Origin: Candidatus Gastranaerophilales bacterium
GTDB taxonomy: Bacteria; Cyanobacteriota; Vampirovibrionia; Gastranaerophilales; JANQFW01
Assembly (NCBI GenBank): GCA_028282645.1
Contig: JANQHM010000176.1
Coordinates: 1 to 36,077, forward strand
DNA: 36,077 bases
Direction of reading: 5' to 3'
Numbering within the stretch: position 1 is the first letter of the stretch; the number at the start of each line of letters is the position of its first letter. Below are positions 1 to 8,975 of this stretch, piece by piece. The notes under the pieces are model-generated. The model had not been told where the DNA came from. It made no database searches and saw only the letters and a list, made by a program, of their open reading frames with translations. A program made the position numbers and the translations under genes.

Positions 1-3
1 CGT

Positions 4-99
4 TGATAATGATTTTATCAATGTTAAACCCTCCCTAGTATACATATACATGAGGAAGGTTCTTTATTCAAGTACTTTTTTTTCTTTGCTATATCTCTA
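4..99 (+). repeat. Left copy of 96-bp terminal inverted repeat
   Basis: These 96 bases match the reverse complement of 35982-36077 with one difference (position 57, A here against G in the other copy). The copy holds a hairpin, AACCCTCC at 27-34 against GGAAGGTT at 54-61, with one mispair that is perfect in the right copy. Identity stops abruptly at base 100. Because it sits at both window ends, it is probably a multi-copy genomic repeat at which the assembly stopped, for example the edge of a mobile element whose body lies outside the window. No transposase is visible. Confidence 0.9.
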
Positions 100-135
100 A
101 ATAAAGCTGGATATATTCTGAAAAGAGTAATCTGA

Positions 136-312
136 AATTTAATAAAGAAAAACCACAAGCTAAAAAACTTAAAATTGGCAGAAAACCTTGCAAAGAGATC
201 ACCCAAGATTTTATCAGCAATTTTACATACAGTAGTAGCAGCCCCTGCTGTTATTGTCGGTGCAATTTTAGGAACTGCTACTGCTAAATTTGTTAAAAAT
301 AAGGAAAAATAG
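136..312 (+). pseudogene. 3' fragment of a small membrane-protein gene
   Basis: The plus strand has an open frame ending at TAG 310-312 whose last roughly 45 residues look like real protein: a stretch starting AENLAKRSPK, then a hydrophobic Ala/Val/Ile/Gly-rich segment, then a Lys-rich tail ending KNKEK. The same frame is open through the terminal repeat but is cut by TGA at 133-135. The only start-like codon is TTG at 175, with no clear ribosome site. The layout (Pro-Lys, one membrane segment, basic tail) resembles the C-terminus of the 141-aa protein at 14997-15422, so I infer a remnant of that kind of gene. It ends 7 bp before the convergent TolC gene. Confidence 0.35.
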
Positions 313-319
313 TTATATA

Positions 320-1669
320 TCAAGTGTTTTCATTGTCTTCCGGTAATATTTTACCAATAGCTCTTTCCAATGCGGCAACCGCAACATTATAATCGTGTAA
401 TGCTCTGTAATATTGTAATTTTACATTTCTGTAAGTTAACTCAGCATCTTTTAATTCAATAGGATCACCCTCGCCAACGTTGTATCGTCCGCTGGCAAGA
501 TCATAGCTTTCTTTAGCTTGTTTTAAAGCTACTTTTGCAACAGGTATTTTTCTTTGTGACTCTATAAAGTTAACATGTGCCTCTTTTATTTCGTAATAAA
601 TATTCTGTCTTACGGTCTCAGCTTCCATTAAGTCTTTTTGATATTCAGCTTTAGCCTCATCTACCTGTTTTTTTATTGAATATGCGTTAAATACAGGAAT
701 TTGAAAGCTAAAGCCAAGGTTCCACCCGGGATCAATATTAGAATTGGTACCTTGTACCGAATACCCTGCAGATCCTTTTAAATCAGGAAAATAAATTTTA
801 TTTGCCAGGCTGATATATTTTTTATCAGCATTTGTTTTAATTACTGCTGATTTATAATCAGGTCGCTTTTCATAAGCAATATTTAAGGCTTCATCAAAAT
901 TATACTGTTTTTCTTTATATTCAAGCTTGTCTTTTAAAGTATATTCAGGCGGCGCAGATATACCCATAGCCCTGTTAAGGTTTGCAATAGCCACGTCAAT
1001 ATAGTTATCCGCCTGAATTAGTTGTAGCCTGGCGTTGCTTAAATTTACCTCAGCGGTAAGAACATCTATTTTAGGCCTTGTTCCTACTTTATAAAAAGCC
1101 TTTGCCCTTTCCAGGTGTTGTTTATATACTTTAACAGATTCAATTATTACTTTTTTATTATGATAAGTTAATAATAATTGGTAATAAGCCTTCTTAACAT
1201 CAAAAACAATATTATTTTTAGTTGTTTTTAACTGATGTTTAGAAATATTATGATAATCTTTACTAATAGCTATGGTAGTCCCGGTTTTACCAAAATCACT
1301 AATCAGCTGATTTACGGATATTCCGCCCAGTTCGTAAGAATTAAATGAGTTATCATTAGTAAAGTTTCTGTTTTGCCTTGTGATAGAACTGTTTAACCTT
1401 GAAAAACCGGTAGATAAAGATAGCTTGGGAAAATGCCTACTTTTTTCTATACCTATTTTACTGTTAAATATATGTGTATTGCTTATTGCCGCTTTGATTG
1501 CAGGACTGTTATTCAATGCAATATTAATACATCTGAACATAGTCAAGTTTGCATTTTTTTCTATGCCGCTTTTTATAACACTAACTTTTTTTTCTTCTGC
1601 TATTGAACTTCCAGCGGCTATATTAATTAAAAGAACAAGTATAACCAGTTTATTAATTAACTTTCTCAT
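320..1669 (-). CDS. TolC-like outer-membrane efflux protein
   Basis: This 449-aa protein is the outer-membrane channel of a tripartite efflux pump. It begins MRKLINKLVILVLLINIA, a typical signal peptide, followed by two repeats of long alpha-helical segments as in OEP/TolC (about residues 45-245 and 260-440). Motifs of the family include YNVGEGDPIELKDAE near the C-terminus and YKVGTRPKIDVLTAE in the first half, the paired ends of the two coiled-coil repeats. I chose the ATG at 1669 because GAGGGG lies just upstream and the signal peptide starts there; a longer frame to 1714 lacks both. The start overlaps the RND pump gene by 17 bp, so the two are translationally coupled. It is the last gene of the efflux operon. 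Substrate unknown. Confidence 0.93.
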   Translation of the reverse strand: MRKLINKLVILVLLINIAAGSSIAEEKKVSVIKSGIEKNANLTMFRCINIALNNSPAIKAAISNTHIFNSKIGIEKSRHFPKLSLSTGFSRLNSSITRQNRNFTNDNSFNSYELGGISVNQLISDFGKTGTTIAISKDYHNISKHQLKTTKNNIVFDVKKAYYQLLLTYHNKKVIIESVKVYKQHLERAKAFYKVGTRPKIDVLTAEVNLSNARLQLIQADNYIDVAIANLNRAMGISAPPEYTLKDKLEYKEKQYNFDEALNIAYEKRPDYKSAVIKTNADKKYISLANKIYFPDLKGSAGYSVQGTNSNIDPGWNLGFSFQIPVFNAYSIKKQVDEAKAEYQKDLMEAETVRQNIYYEIKEAHVNFIESQRKIPVAKVALKQAKESYDLASGRYNVGEGDPIELKDAELTYRNVKLQYYRALHDYNVAVAALERAIGKILPEDNENT

Positions 1670-4600
1670 ATACAACCCCTCTTTCTTGTATATTAAAATT
1701 ATTATTACTGTCATTATTACTGCTAAAATATTCTTTTATAGATTGAATTAAAGCATATATCGCCGGAACTAAAAATGTTCCTATCACGGCAGCGGCTATC
1801 ATTCCGCCAAAAACCGCAATACCTATAGAGCGTCTGCTTTCAGCACCTGCCCCCATGGCTGTAACCAAAGGTATGATACTAAAGATAAATGACAATACTG
1901 TCATCATAACAGCTCTGAATCTTAACTTTGCTGCAGTTATTGCGGCTTCCTTTATAGGCATACCGTTTTCTCTTTGTTTTTTAGCAAATTCAACTATAAG
2001 AATAGCATGCTTTGTTGCCATACCAATCAGCATAACCAAACCAATTTGTGAGTACATATTCAAGCTCCCTCCGGTAAAAAACATCGCCATTAGTCCTCCC
2101 AAAATTGCAACAGGGGCGACCAATATTACCGCAAAAGGTATTGTCCAGCTCTCATATAGAGCGACAAGAAATAAATAAACAAATACTATTGCCAATCCTA
2201 AGATAAGAAATGTTTGGCCGGAAGATTCTTTTTCCTGTTTTGATGTCCCGGACCAGGTATAAGCGTAACCTTTCGGTAATATTTTTCCAGCAAGTTCTTC
2301 CATAGCTGTTAATGCCTGGCCGGAACTAGTGCCAAAAGCAGCAGCACCTTTGATACTTACTGATCTGAATAAGTTATATCTGCTTAATTTTCGTGGACCC
2401 ACTTTAGAATCTAAATTTACCAAAACATTAAGCGGCAGCATTTTACCGTCTTTGTTTCTTACATATAGGTTGCTTATATCGTTGAGAGAATTTCTGAATT
2501 GTTTGTCCGCCTGCATTTTTACCTGAAATACCCGCCCAAGCTTGTTAAAATCATTAACATACAGTGAACCCAATTGTACTCCAAGCGTGTTATATATATC
2601 AGAGATGGGAACGCCTTGAGCCAAAGCTTTTTCTCTATCTACATCAACAAACACCTGTGGCAAATTTGCCTGATAAGTAGTAAAAACTCTTTGTAATCGG
2701 GGATCTGTATTAGCTGCAAATATTAGCTTCCAAGCTACTTCTGCCAGTTCTTGAGGGGTGTGATCACCTATATCCTGCAACATAAAGTCAAATCCGCCAA
2801 ACATACTCAATCCGGTTATGGCCGGGGGGACAAACGCAAAAAGGTTACCCTCTTCTAGCATGCCGTATCTTCCGTATATTTGGCCAAGTATTGCTTTTAA
2901 TGATTTATCAGGTGTTGTTCTTTTATCCCAAGGTTCTAATATAGCAATAATAATAGCTGAATTAGAGCCGTCCCATCCGCAATGGCCTATTACTCTACTG
3001 ATACCGGAGATTTGTTGTATGCCTGCTTCTACTTTTTTAGATACTTCGCTGGTTCTTTGCAAAGATGCACCATCAGGTAATTGTAAACTGGCTAATATTA
3101 CCCCTTGATCTTCCTGTGGTAAAAAGCCGGCAGGTACAAATTTGAATAATGCAACACTGCTACCTATTAACATAGCAAGTGTTAATACAATAACAACAGG
3201 CCTTTTAACAAGGTCTTTAGCTATATCAAGATAAAGTTTAGTAACATAGTCGAATAATACATTAAACCAGCCGAATAATTTTTTGCTGGCGCTTGTTTTA
3301 CTGGTTTTTATCATGGTTGCACATAATGCCGGAGCAAGTGTAAGAGCTATTAAAGAAGATATAGTAACTGCTATAGATATAGAAGAGGCAAAGTGTTTAT
3401 ATAGCTTACCGGAAATGCCGGGAAGAAAAGCAACAGGTACAAATACTGCCAACAATACTGCTGTGGTTGCAATAATCGCACCGCTGACTTCTTCCATTGT
3501 TTTAAGTGCGGCTTCTTTTGGTTTTAAACCTTTTTCCAGGTGTCTTTGAACGTTTTCGATAACAACGATTGCGTCATCAACTACAATACCTACTGCCAGC
3601 ACTAATCCGAACATTGTAAGAGTATTAATAGTAAACCCTAGAGCCTGCAATGCTGCAAATGTACCTATTATGGATACAGGTATAGCAACAACAGGAATCA
3701 AAGTAGCTCTGCTATTTTGTAGAAATACAAAAGTAACGCCAGCGACCAGTAATAATGCTACTAATAGCGTTATTACCAACTCTTTTAGCGATTCTTTTAT
3801 AAACTTTGTATCATTCCATACCGTGTTAACCTCTATGCCTTCCGGGAAGTTTTTTGATAAAATTTTAACCTCTTTTATTACTCTGTCTGCGACATCTATT
3901 GCATTAGCATCACTTAGTTGAGTAACTGATAAAGCAATTATATCTTTTGAGTCTACTCTGCCGAATGAGCTATAAGATGTAGCCCCGAGTTCTACTTTTG
4001 CTATATCTTTTAATCTGACTAGTGAACCATCTTTATTTGCTCTTATAATTATATTTTCAAATTCTTGAGGGCTTTTGAACCTGCCCTTTGTAATTATAGG
4101 AAAATTAAATTGCTGGTCTTTATACATAGGCTCTTGCCCGATACTTCCTACAGCAACCTGAACGTTTTGGGTTCTTATTGCATTTTTTACGTCACTGACT
4201 GTAAGTCCGAGGCCGGCCATTTTTTCAGGGTTTGTCCAGATTCTCATACTATAATCCTTTACCCCGAACAATGTAACTTCAGCGACCCCGGGCAGTCTTG
4301 CAATTTTATCTTTCAACTGAATTGAAGCAAAGTTATGCAAAAACAAGCCATCATATTGATTGCTTTTTGAACTTACACTTAGAACCAGTATACCCGGCCC
4401 CCCTACGGTTTGTTTTACTACAAGTCCTTGCCTTTTTACTTCTTCTGGCAATCTGGGGGTGGCAAGAGAAAGCCTATTTTGAACGTTTACAACTGCCATA
4501 TCAGGGTCAGTGCCAACTTTAAAAAATACACTTAAGCTATACACTCCGTTAGAGCTTGAAGATTCCATATATAACATATCTTCAACACCATTAATCTCTG

Positions 4601-4802
4601 ATTCTATGGGTGCAGCAATTGTTTCTTCGATAACTTCTGCGTTAGCTCCGGGATATGCTGTTCTTACTACAACCTGTGGAGGTGTAATTAAAGGGTATTT
4701 TTCAAGAGGCAAAAGTGTCATGGATATTAAACCTACCAAGACTATCAGCATAGATATTACTACTGCAAATCTTGGTCTAAAAATAAAGAACTTACTGAAC
4801 AT
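1653..4802 (-). CDS. RND efflux permease, HAE1 (AcrB-like)
   Basis: At 1049 aa this is a full-length inner-membrane proton/drug antiporter of the HAE1 type. TM1 is followed by the family sequence PGANAEVIEETIAAPIE (51-67). TM4 carries the proton-relay pair D409-D410 in GIVVDDAIVVIENV, and TM10 has the partner Lys near 940 in GMATKHAILIVEFA, with His where Asn is usual. The two large periplasmic loops are present. GGAGG lies 8 bases before the ATG, inside the end of the adaptor gene, which it overlaps by 11 bp; the TolC gene starts inside this gene's 3' end. This is the pump of the operon 6644-320. HAE1 rather than metal-exporting HME is the better fit, but the substrate cannot be read from sequence. 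Confidence 0.97.
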   Translation of the reverse strand: MFSKFFIFRPRFAVVISMLIVLVGLISMTLLPLEKYPLITPPQVVVRTAYPGANAEVIEETIAAPIESEINGVEDMLYMESSSSNGVYSLSVFFKVGTDPDMAVVNVQNRLSLATPRLPEEVKRQGLVVKQTVGGPGILVLSVSSKSNQYDGLFLHNFASIQLKDKIARLPGVAEVTLFGVKDYSMRIWTNPEKMAGLGLTVSDVKNAIRTQNVQVAVGSIGQEPMYKDQQFNFPIITKGRFKSPQEFENIIIRANKDGSLVRLKDIAKVELGATSYSSFGRVDSKDIIALSVTQLSDANAIDVADRVIKEVKILSKNFPEGIEVNTVWNDTKFIKESLKELVITLLVALLLVAGVTFVFLQNSRATLIPVVAIPVSIIGTFAALQALGFTINTLTMFGLVLAVGIVVDDAIVVIENVQRHLEKGLKPKEAALKTMEEVSGAIIATTAVLLAVFVPVAFLPGISGKLYKHFASSISIAVTISSLIALTLAPALCATMIKTSKTSASKKLFGWFNVLFDYVTKLYLDIAKDLVKRPVVIVLTLAMLIGSSVALFKFVPAGFLPQEDQGVILASLQLPDGASLQRTSEVSKKVEAGIQQISGISRVIGHCGWDGSNSAIIIAILEPWDKRTTPDKSLKAILGQIYGRYGMLEEGNLFAFVPPAITGLSMFGGFDFMLQDIGDHTPQELAEVAWKLIFAANTDPRLQRVFTTYQANLPQVFVDVDREKALAQGVPISDIYNTLGVQLGSLYVNDFNKLGRVFQVKMQADKQFRNSLNDISNLYVRNKDGKMLPLNVLVNLDSKVGPRKLSRYNLFRSVSIKGAAAFGTSSGQALTAMEELAGKILPKGYAYTWSGTSKQEKESSGQTFLILGLAIVFVYLFLVALYESWTIPFAVILVAPVAILGGLMAMFFTGGSLNMYSQIGLVMLIGMATKHAILIVEFAKKQRENGMPIKEAAITAAKLRFRAVMMTVLSFIFSIIPLVTAMGAGAESRRSIGIAVFGGMIAAAVIGTFLVPAIYALIQSIKEYFSSNNDSNNNFNIQERGVVYEKVN

Positions 4803-5967
4803 TAGCAGCCTCCTTTTTCTTCATAGGCATTTTAGGCATTTGGGAGGCTAGCATTACAGGCATTTGCGGCCTGATTTTCAAAAGACCGGAGCCTATAATT
4901 TTATCACCGGCTTTTAGGCCTTCTTTTACAATCCAGTAAGTCTCGTGTTCGCCTTCAATTTTTATTCTTTTTATTTCAACAATGTTATTTTTTCCTAGTG
5001 TATAAACATATTTGCCCACACCGTCTTCTAAAACCAAAGCTTGCTGAACAACAACTTTAAGTGTTGGGATATTGTTATATAACAATACATTTACGTATTG
5101 TCCAGGGATTAACAGATTAGCAGAATTTTTAAACTCTGCTCTTAATTTAATAGTGCCGGTTGTTTCGTCTATTTGATTATCGGAAAAATTTAGAATGCCC
5201 TTAGTATCAAACTTAGTACCGTCAGAAAATTTTAAGCCAACTTTTAAATTATTATTTTTTTTGTGTTTTTTACCAGTTAATTTGTATTTTGTATAATCTA
5301 TAGCCGGTACGTTAAAACTTACATTAACAGGGTTGAACTTTACAATAGATGCAAGTGCCCCGGATTGAGGACCTACATAGTTGCCCAGTGTAATATTAAC
5401 GCTGCCTATTTTTCCGTTAATTGGAGAATAAATTTCAGTGTAACCTAAGTTTATCTCAGCTTGTCTTAATCTGGCAATTTTAGCTTTAATACTGGCTTGA
5501 GACTTTTGAACGGCTGCAAGGCTATTATCATATTTTGATTTGCTTATATAATCATTTTTTATTAACTCTTCTGCTCTAGTTAGATTCTTTTTTAATTCTT
5601 CTAAAGCAGCTTTTTCTTTTAAAATATCAGCTTCTGCTCTTTCTACAGCCGCTATATATTCTTTTTGCTCAATTCTATAGAGTAAATCGCCCTTTTTGAT
5701 TATTTGACCTTCTTTAAAATATCTTTTATCAAGATATCCTTTGACCCTAGCCCTTATATCAACTTTATCCTGGGTTTTTACTCTTCCTACATATTCTTTA
5801 ACCTCAATAATATTTTGTTCTTTTATTGTTTCTAATTTAACAACAGGAGGAGGCATTTTAGACATTTGCTGCATTTGTTGCGATTTCATTTGCTTCATTG
5901 ATATAGCATGGTTAATACCAAAGCCTAATGCCCCTAAAATAATTAAAATAACTATAATTTTTTTCAT
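4792..5967 (-). CDS. RND efflux periplasmic adaptor (AcrA/MFP family)
   Basis: The 391-aa membrane-fusion protein links the RND pump to the outer-membrane channel. It has an N-terminal membrane anchor (KKIIVILIILGALGFG) without a lipobox Cys, the first half of a lipoyl domain (VDIRARVKGYLDKRYFKEG), a coiled-coil hairpin rich in Glu/Lys/Ala (about 100-175), the second lipoyl half (YTEIYSPINGKIG), and a beta-barrel/membrane-proximal part. Both ends are Met-rich: MKQMKSQQMQQMSKM after the anchor and PQMPVMLASQMPKMPM near the C-terminus. It lies 44 bp after tetR and overlaps the RND gene by 11 bp. The methionine clusters recall metal-binding tails of copper adaptors, but the RND partner looks HAE1-like, so I do not assign metal export. 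Confidence 0.95.
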   Translation of the reverse strand: MKKIIVILIILGALGFGINHAISMKQMKSQQMQQMSKMPPPVVKLETIKEQNIIEVKEYVGRVKTQDKVDIRARVKGYLDKRYFKEGQIIKKGDLLYRIEQKEYIAAVERAEADILKEKAALEELKKNLTRAEELIKNDYISKSKYDNSLAAVQKSQASIKAKIARLRQAEINLGYTEIYSPINGKIGSVNITLGNYVGPQSGALASIVKFNPVNVSFNVPAIDYTKYKLTGKKHKKNNNLKVGLKFSDGTKFDTKGILNFSDNQIDETTGTIKLRAEFKNSANLLIPGQYVNVLLYNNIPTLKVVVQQALVLEDGVGKYVYTLGKNNIVEIKRIKIEGEHETYWIVKEGLKAGDKIIGSGLLKIRPQMPVMLASQMPKMPMKKKEAANVQ

Positions 5968-6011
5968 TAACCTATCCTCTTTTTACCAATACCTTTTAAT
6001 TCATTATTGAA

Positions 6012-6644
6012 TTAATTGGACTTTATATCATTTATACCCGCTTTCATAAAGCTTACTGATCTATTCACAAGTTGATCTATCTGTTCTTTGCTTGGCTGTT
6101 CGCTGCCAAATAGCTTATGTTTTACACCTATACCTTTGCATAAGAACATAGTTTGAGCTATTACTTCCATACAACAAAAGTTAACGTCAAATTCATCTGC
6201 ATCATTACCAAGCAAGCCTTTCATTATATTTTTAATGATTTGATAATGGGGTTCTAGCACATTTTTCATAATATAATCTTTAACTTCTAATGTATAAGCT
6301 ATATTTTCTTCATTTGATAATATTTTGTAGAACCAGCTGTCTTTTTCGTTACTAAATATTGAAGATAATCTTGATCTAACCAGTTCGGTTAGTTGATCTT
6401 CCGGCTTATATTGTTTTATATTTTTTAAAAATTTATATACATTGGTAAACTCATAAGCTTTAACGCAGGCTTCTTTAAACAAGTTTTCTTTATTTCCAAA
6501 GTAATAGTTAACAGAAACCTGATAAGTATTTGCTTCTTTACAAATATCCCTAATTGTAGTAGATTTATAGCCTTTTTCCGCAAATAGCTTACAAGCAACT
6601 TCCAGAATTTCTTCCCTAGCGTTTTTTTCTAAAATTTCGTTCAT
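6012..6644 (-). CDS. TetR-family repressor of the efflux operon
   Basis: This 210-aa regulator has an N-terminal TetR helix-turn-helix: EILEVACKLFAEKGYKSTTI, then ICKEANTYQVSVNYYFGNKENLF. The C-terminal ligand-binding part is all-helical, as usual, and contains several Cys/Met residues (NFCCMEVIAQTMFLCKG). I start it at ATG 6644, which has GGAA upstream. The longer frame to 6710 would run through the palindromic operator and promoter. It is the first gene of the tetR-adaptor-pump-tolC operon and has its own operator just before it, so it probably represses itself and the pump until a ligand binds. The inducer is unknown. Confidence 0.93.
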   Translation of the reverse strand: MNEILEKNAREEILEVACKLFAEKGYKSTTIRDICKEANTYQVSVNYYFGNKENLFKEACVKAYEFTNVYKFLKNIKQYKPEDQLTELVRSRLSSIFSNEKDSWFYKILSNEENIAYTLEVKDYIMKNVLEPHYQIIKNIMKGLLGNDADEFDVNFCCMEVIAQTMFLCKGIGVKHKLFGSEQPSKEQIDQLVNRSVSFMKAGINDIKSN

Positions 6645-6669
6645 ATTTAGTTCCAATTTTTTAAAATGT

Positions 6670-6695
6670 TTGTATAATACAGTTGTATTATGCAA
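6670..6695 (-). promoter_or_regulatory. Palindromic TetR operator / promoter
   Basis: TTGTATAATAC and GTATTATGCAA form 11-bp inverted arms with one mismatch around AGTT. This is a typical TetR-dimer operator, 26 bp before the tetR start codon. On the minus strand a TTGACA -35-like hexamer lies just upstream (about 6706-6711), with TACAAC 17 bases downstream, inside the palindrome. A repressor bound here would cover the promoter. Binding by the adjacent TetR is inferred from position. Confidence 0.7.
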
Positions 6696-6798
6696 GCGTA
6701 TTAATGTCAAGTCTAAAATTTTTAAGTCTGTAATATTAATTTATAAATATTTTAAACGCTAAACTTTATTGCTTAAAAATCAAGCAATAAGTTAAAAA

Positions 6799-6873
6799 AA
6801 GAGTAACCTAAAATTTAATTTAAAACCTGTATTAAATTTTAAGAAATATAAAACCACAGCTAAAAAAATAAAA
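6799..6873 (+). repeat. Degenerate dispersed repeat, partner of 120-170
   Basis: AGAGTAACCTAAAATTTAAT and, after an insertion of about 25 bases, AACCACAGCTAAAAAA match AGAGTAATCTGAAATTTAAT and AACCACAAGCTAAAAAA at 124-170. The core also resembles the 3' part of the GCGAAGC repeat family (TCTGAAATTTAATTGAG then ACCTGTAT). Confidence 0.55.
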
Positions 6874-7044
6874 GCTCCACAGCCTTAATTTAGGAATGTC
6901 CCTTGTGTTTTTTATTTTGCCAAAAAGAGTTTATGATTTTCGAAAATATATATTTTTAATTATAATGCCGTATTATTTAAAATACAATCGTTTTTGATGC
7001 CACTTTTTACAATATTTAACTTTTCAAAAATGCATTTCTTAAAA

Positions 7045-7076
7045 AAGAAAAAACAGGATTTTTTCCTGTTTTTTCT
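7045..7076. terminator. Symmetric rho-independent terminator hairpin
   Basis: AAGAAAAAACAGGA (7045-7058), a TTTT loop, and the exact complement TCCTGTTTTTTCTT (7063-7076) make a 14-bp perfect stem with A/T tracts on both sides, so it could stop transcription in either direction. It lies between the end of the pilin-like genes and the efflux operon, both on the minus strand, and would insulate the efflux promoter. Confidence 0.65.
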
Positions 7077-7186
7077 TGAAGGGTTTTTTATAATTTATTC
7101 AACTTTAGAGGGAGAAAGCTTTTTTTGATTAAATTAACAAAAAGTTACTTAAATATAAAATTAATATATATATTAAAAATAAAAAC

Positions 7187-7214
7187 AAAAGACAGGAATA
7201 GGTCCCTGTCTTTT
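7187..7214 (-). terminator. Terminator of the second pilin-like gene
   Basis: AAAAGACAGG (7187-7196) pairs with CCTGTCTTTT (7205-7214) around an 8-base loop. Read on the minus strand the hairpin is followed by a T-rich run. It lies 48 bp after the stop codon. The whole hairpin is the reverse complement of the equivalent one at 9087-9120 while the flanks are colinear. Confidence 0.85.
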
Positions 7215-7262
7215 GCATTTGTAAGTAATTTTATATGGTGTATTTAAATATTACATACTAAC

Positions 7263-8942
7263 TTATGGCTTGATCCCAGTCCTTTCATTGATGTTATTAG
7301 TGCCGTTTGGTTTATCTTTATAATCAGACGAGTCAGTAGTATTCATAGGGTCAGTAGTATCATTAAGGTCATCAGGGTCAATAGAATCAGGTGGCATTTT
7401 TTCTGGTGGAAGTTGATCAACAACCTCAACCGGTTTTTCGTATGCTTTAGGGTCAATTACACATATATTATTTTCTTTTTTTCCATTGAGAGAATCGCAT
7501 AGGGCATCGTTATTATAACTACCTGTAAATATTTCAAAGAAGTTACCTTCTAAATATACTTCTATTTTTTTTGCAATATCATCTTTAACTTCTTGACTTA
7601 TATTTGGGTCATTATAAATTTCTTCTAATTTTTCTTTTATAGCTTTTAATTTAATAATATTGTTCGTTGTTGTATCAGGGTTAGTAATAATATTATATCC
7701 GTTGTTTATAACATCATAGGTACAGCCCCATCCTGTAGTATTACATGTACCTTCATGTTCTGTACCCGGAGCCCCCATTGGGGTTATTCCTGTTGCTGTA
7801 ATTTCGAACCCGAAAAAGTCAACCCCCATATTCTTGTCCTCAAAACTATCTACCGGTCCATTAGTTACCCATAAATTATAACTGCCAGAAGTATTTTTTG
7901 AACCTAGGTACATTTCTTGTCCGTTTGCAAATTTAAACCAACCATTCCATAATTCTTGTGTTATGGACATACTACGCGAGTCCTTTTGTTTTACTGTAAA
8001 AGGAGTGTCATAGCTGGCCTTATCCTCTATATAGGAAACAAGATCAAACTCTTTTTCATCTAAGTAATCCCTAAGTATACGATCAAAGAAATCTTTTTCA
8101 TTAATATCTATTGAACCATCTTTATCGATGATGGTTGCAGAAAGCAGCTGTAACCTATCCCAGCCTTGGATAAAAGTTGTTGTGTCTATACTATCGGCTG
8201 ATGATTCTTCTGGTAAAGATTCAACAATCTCAACAATTTCTTCTAATATTGTTTCTCTACTGTCGATTGTATAAGTAAGCTGTTCACCCATTTTAAGTAA
8301 ATCTTTTGTATAAGTTTTTAACAAACTTTTTTCCGGACCTTCTGGTAGTTGATTAAGAATCTTATTTAACTCTGTATATAAATCTTTTGCAACATCACCT
8401 TCTTTTTTTAAATCTACTGCAATATCCAGATCGTTAATTACTTTAAGCAATGGATCATTTTTTCCACTAACAGTGGCTTCGTCTTTTAGTATGTATTCGT
8501 CTATTGTGTCATTATATATTTTTAGTGCCTGATCTAATCCTGAAGTATGAATATTAGTAGTTTCAGTTATTTTTTGAATTTGAGCAATATATTTTTTGGC
8601 AATATAAGCAAGGTCTTTCATGTTACCGGCGGAACCGTTAGTTTCAATTAACTTTCCACCACCTGAGCTACTTCTTATATAGGCTTCAATAGGTGTTTTT
8701 AAAACCTGGCCGCTAAGAGTTAATTCAGTATTTGTTAATAAACTGGGACTTACTTTGGGAATATCAGCTCTACTGGAATTTGATTCAAACATAGCTAATT
8801 TGCCTTTATCCTGGAATATATTTGAAATGTTATCACCAAAGAGAGCAAAAGAAAAAAATCCGACCAAAAGCACCCCTGCGGTAATTAGGCCTATTTCTGC
8901 AGGAGTGGAGCCGTTTTTGTACTTAAAGTTTTTAATACACAT
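7263..8942 (-). CDS. Large pilin-like surface protein, copy 2
   Basis: This 559-aa protein starts with a class III/type IVb prepilin-like signal: a short basic leader ending KNG (Gly11), then STPAE with Glu at position 5 of the mature chain, then the hydrophobic helix IGLITAGVLLVGFFSFALFG. A long helical, acidic middle (about 110-300) follows, then a domain with NGWFKFANGQEMYLGSKN, VDFFGFEITATGITPMG and CNTTGWGC, which resembles the C-terminal domain of minor pseudopilins. A second Cys pair (CDSLNGKKENNIC) and a Pro/Asp/Thr-rich tail end it. It is paralogous along its length to 9137-11041. GAAAAGG precedes the ATG. No prepilin peptidase or assembly ATPase is in the window. Role as pilin or adhesin is inferred. 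Confidence 0.8.
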   Translation of the reverse strand: MCIKNFKYKNGSTPAEIGLITAGVLLVGFFSFALFGDNISNIFQDKGKLAMFESNSSRADIPKVSPSLLTNTELTLSGQVLKTPIEAYIRSSSGGGKLIETNGSAGNMKDLAYIAKKYIAQIQKITETTNIHTSGLDQALKIYNDTIDEYILKDEATVSGKNDPLLKVINDLDIAVDLKKEGDVAKDLYTELNKILNQLPEGPEKSLLKTYTKDLLKMGEQLTYTIDSRETILEEIVEIVESLPEESSADSIDTTTFIQGWDRLQLLSATIIDKDGSIDINEKDFFDRILRDYLDEKEFDLVSYIEDKASYDTPFTVKQKDSRSMSITQELWNGWFKFANGQEMYLGSKNTSGSYNLWVTNGPVDSFEDKNMGVDFFGFEITATGITPMGAPGTEHEGTCNTTGWGCTYDVINNGYNIITNPDTTTNNIIKLKAIKEKLEEIYNDPNISQEVKDDIAKKIEVYLEGNFFEIFTGSYNNDALCDSLNGKKENNICVIDPKAYEKPVEVVDQLPPEKMPPDSIDPDDLNDTTDPMNTTDSSDYKDKPNGTNNINERTGIKP

Positions 8943-8975
8943 AATATAATCCTTTTCATTATCATGTTTCTATAG

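Larger units (their letters stand above)
6711..7186. other. Intergenic region with repeats and hairpins
   Basis: No convincing gene lies between the efflux promoter and the pilin terminator. The stretch holds a 9-bp perfect hairpin (TTATTGCTT at 6766-6774 with AAGCAATAA at 6782-6790) without a U-tract, a degenerate dispersed repeat (6799-6873), and a symmetric terminator-like hairpin at 7045-7076. The rest is AT-rich sequence in which I see nothing. Confidence 0.6.

Noticed and set aside
4-99. Coding reading of the repeat (HEEGSLFKYFFFF)
   Set aside because: No start codon, stops just upstream in frame, and the Phe run comes from a T-tract.
24-323. 99-codon minus-strand open frame at the left end
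   Set aside because: It is the antisense of the plus-strand fragment and of the terminal repeat; it is Phe-rich, lacks a ribosome site and looks like no protein.
1380-1751. 123-codon plus-strand hydrophobic frame
   Set aside because: It is antisense to the TolC and RND genes, which are certain; hydrophobicity comes from the reverse complement of Asn/Lys-rich codons.
6766-6790. 9-bp hairpin as terminator
   Set aside because: No U-run on either strand and no gene end close by.
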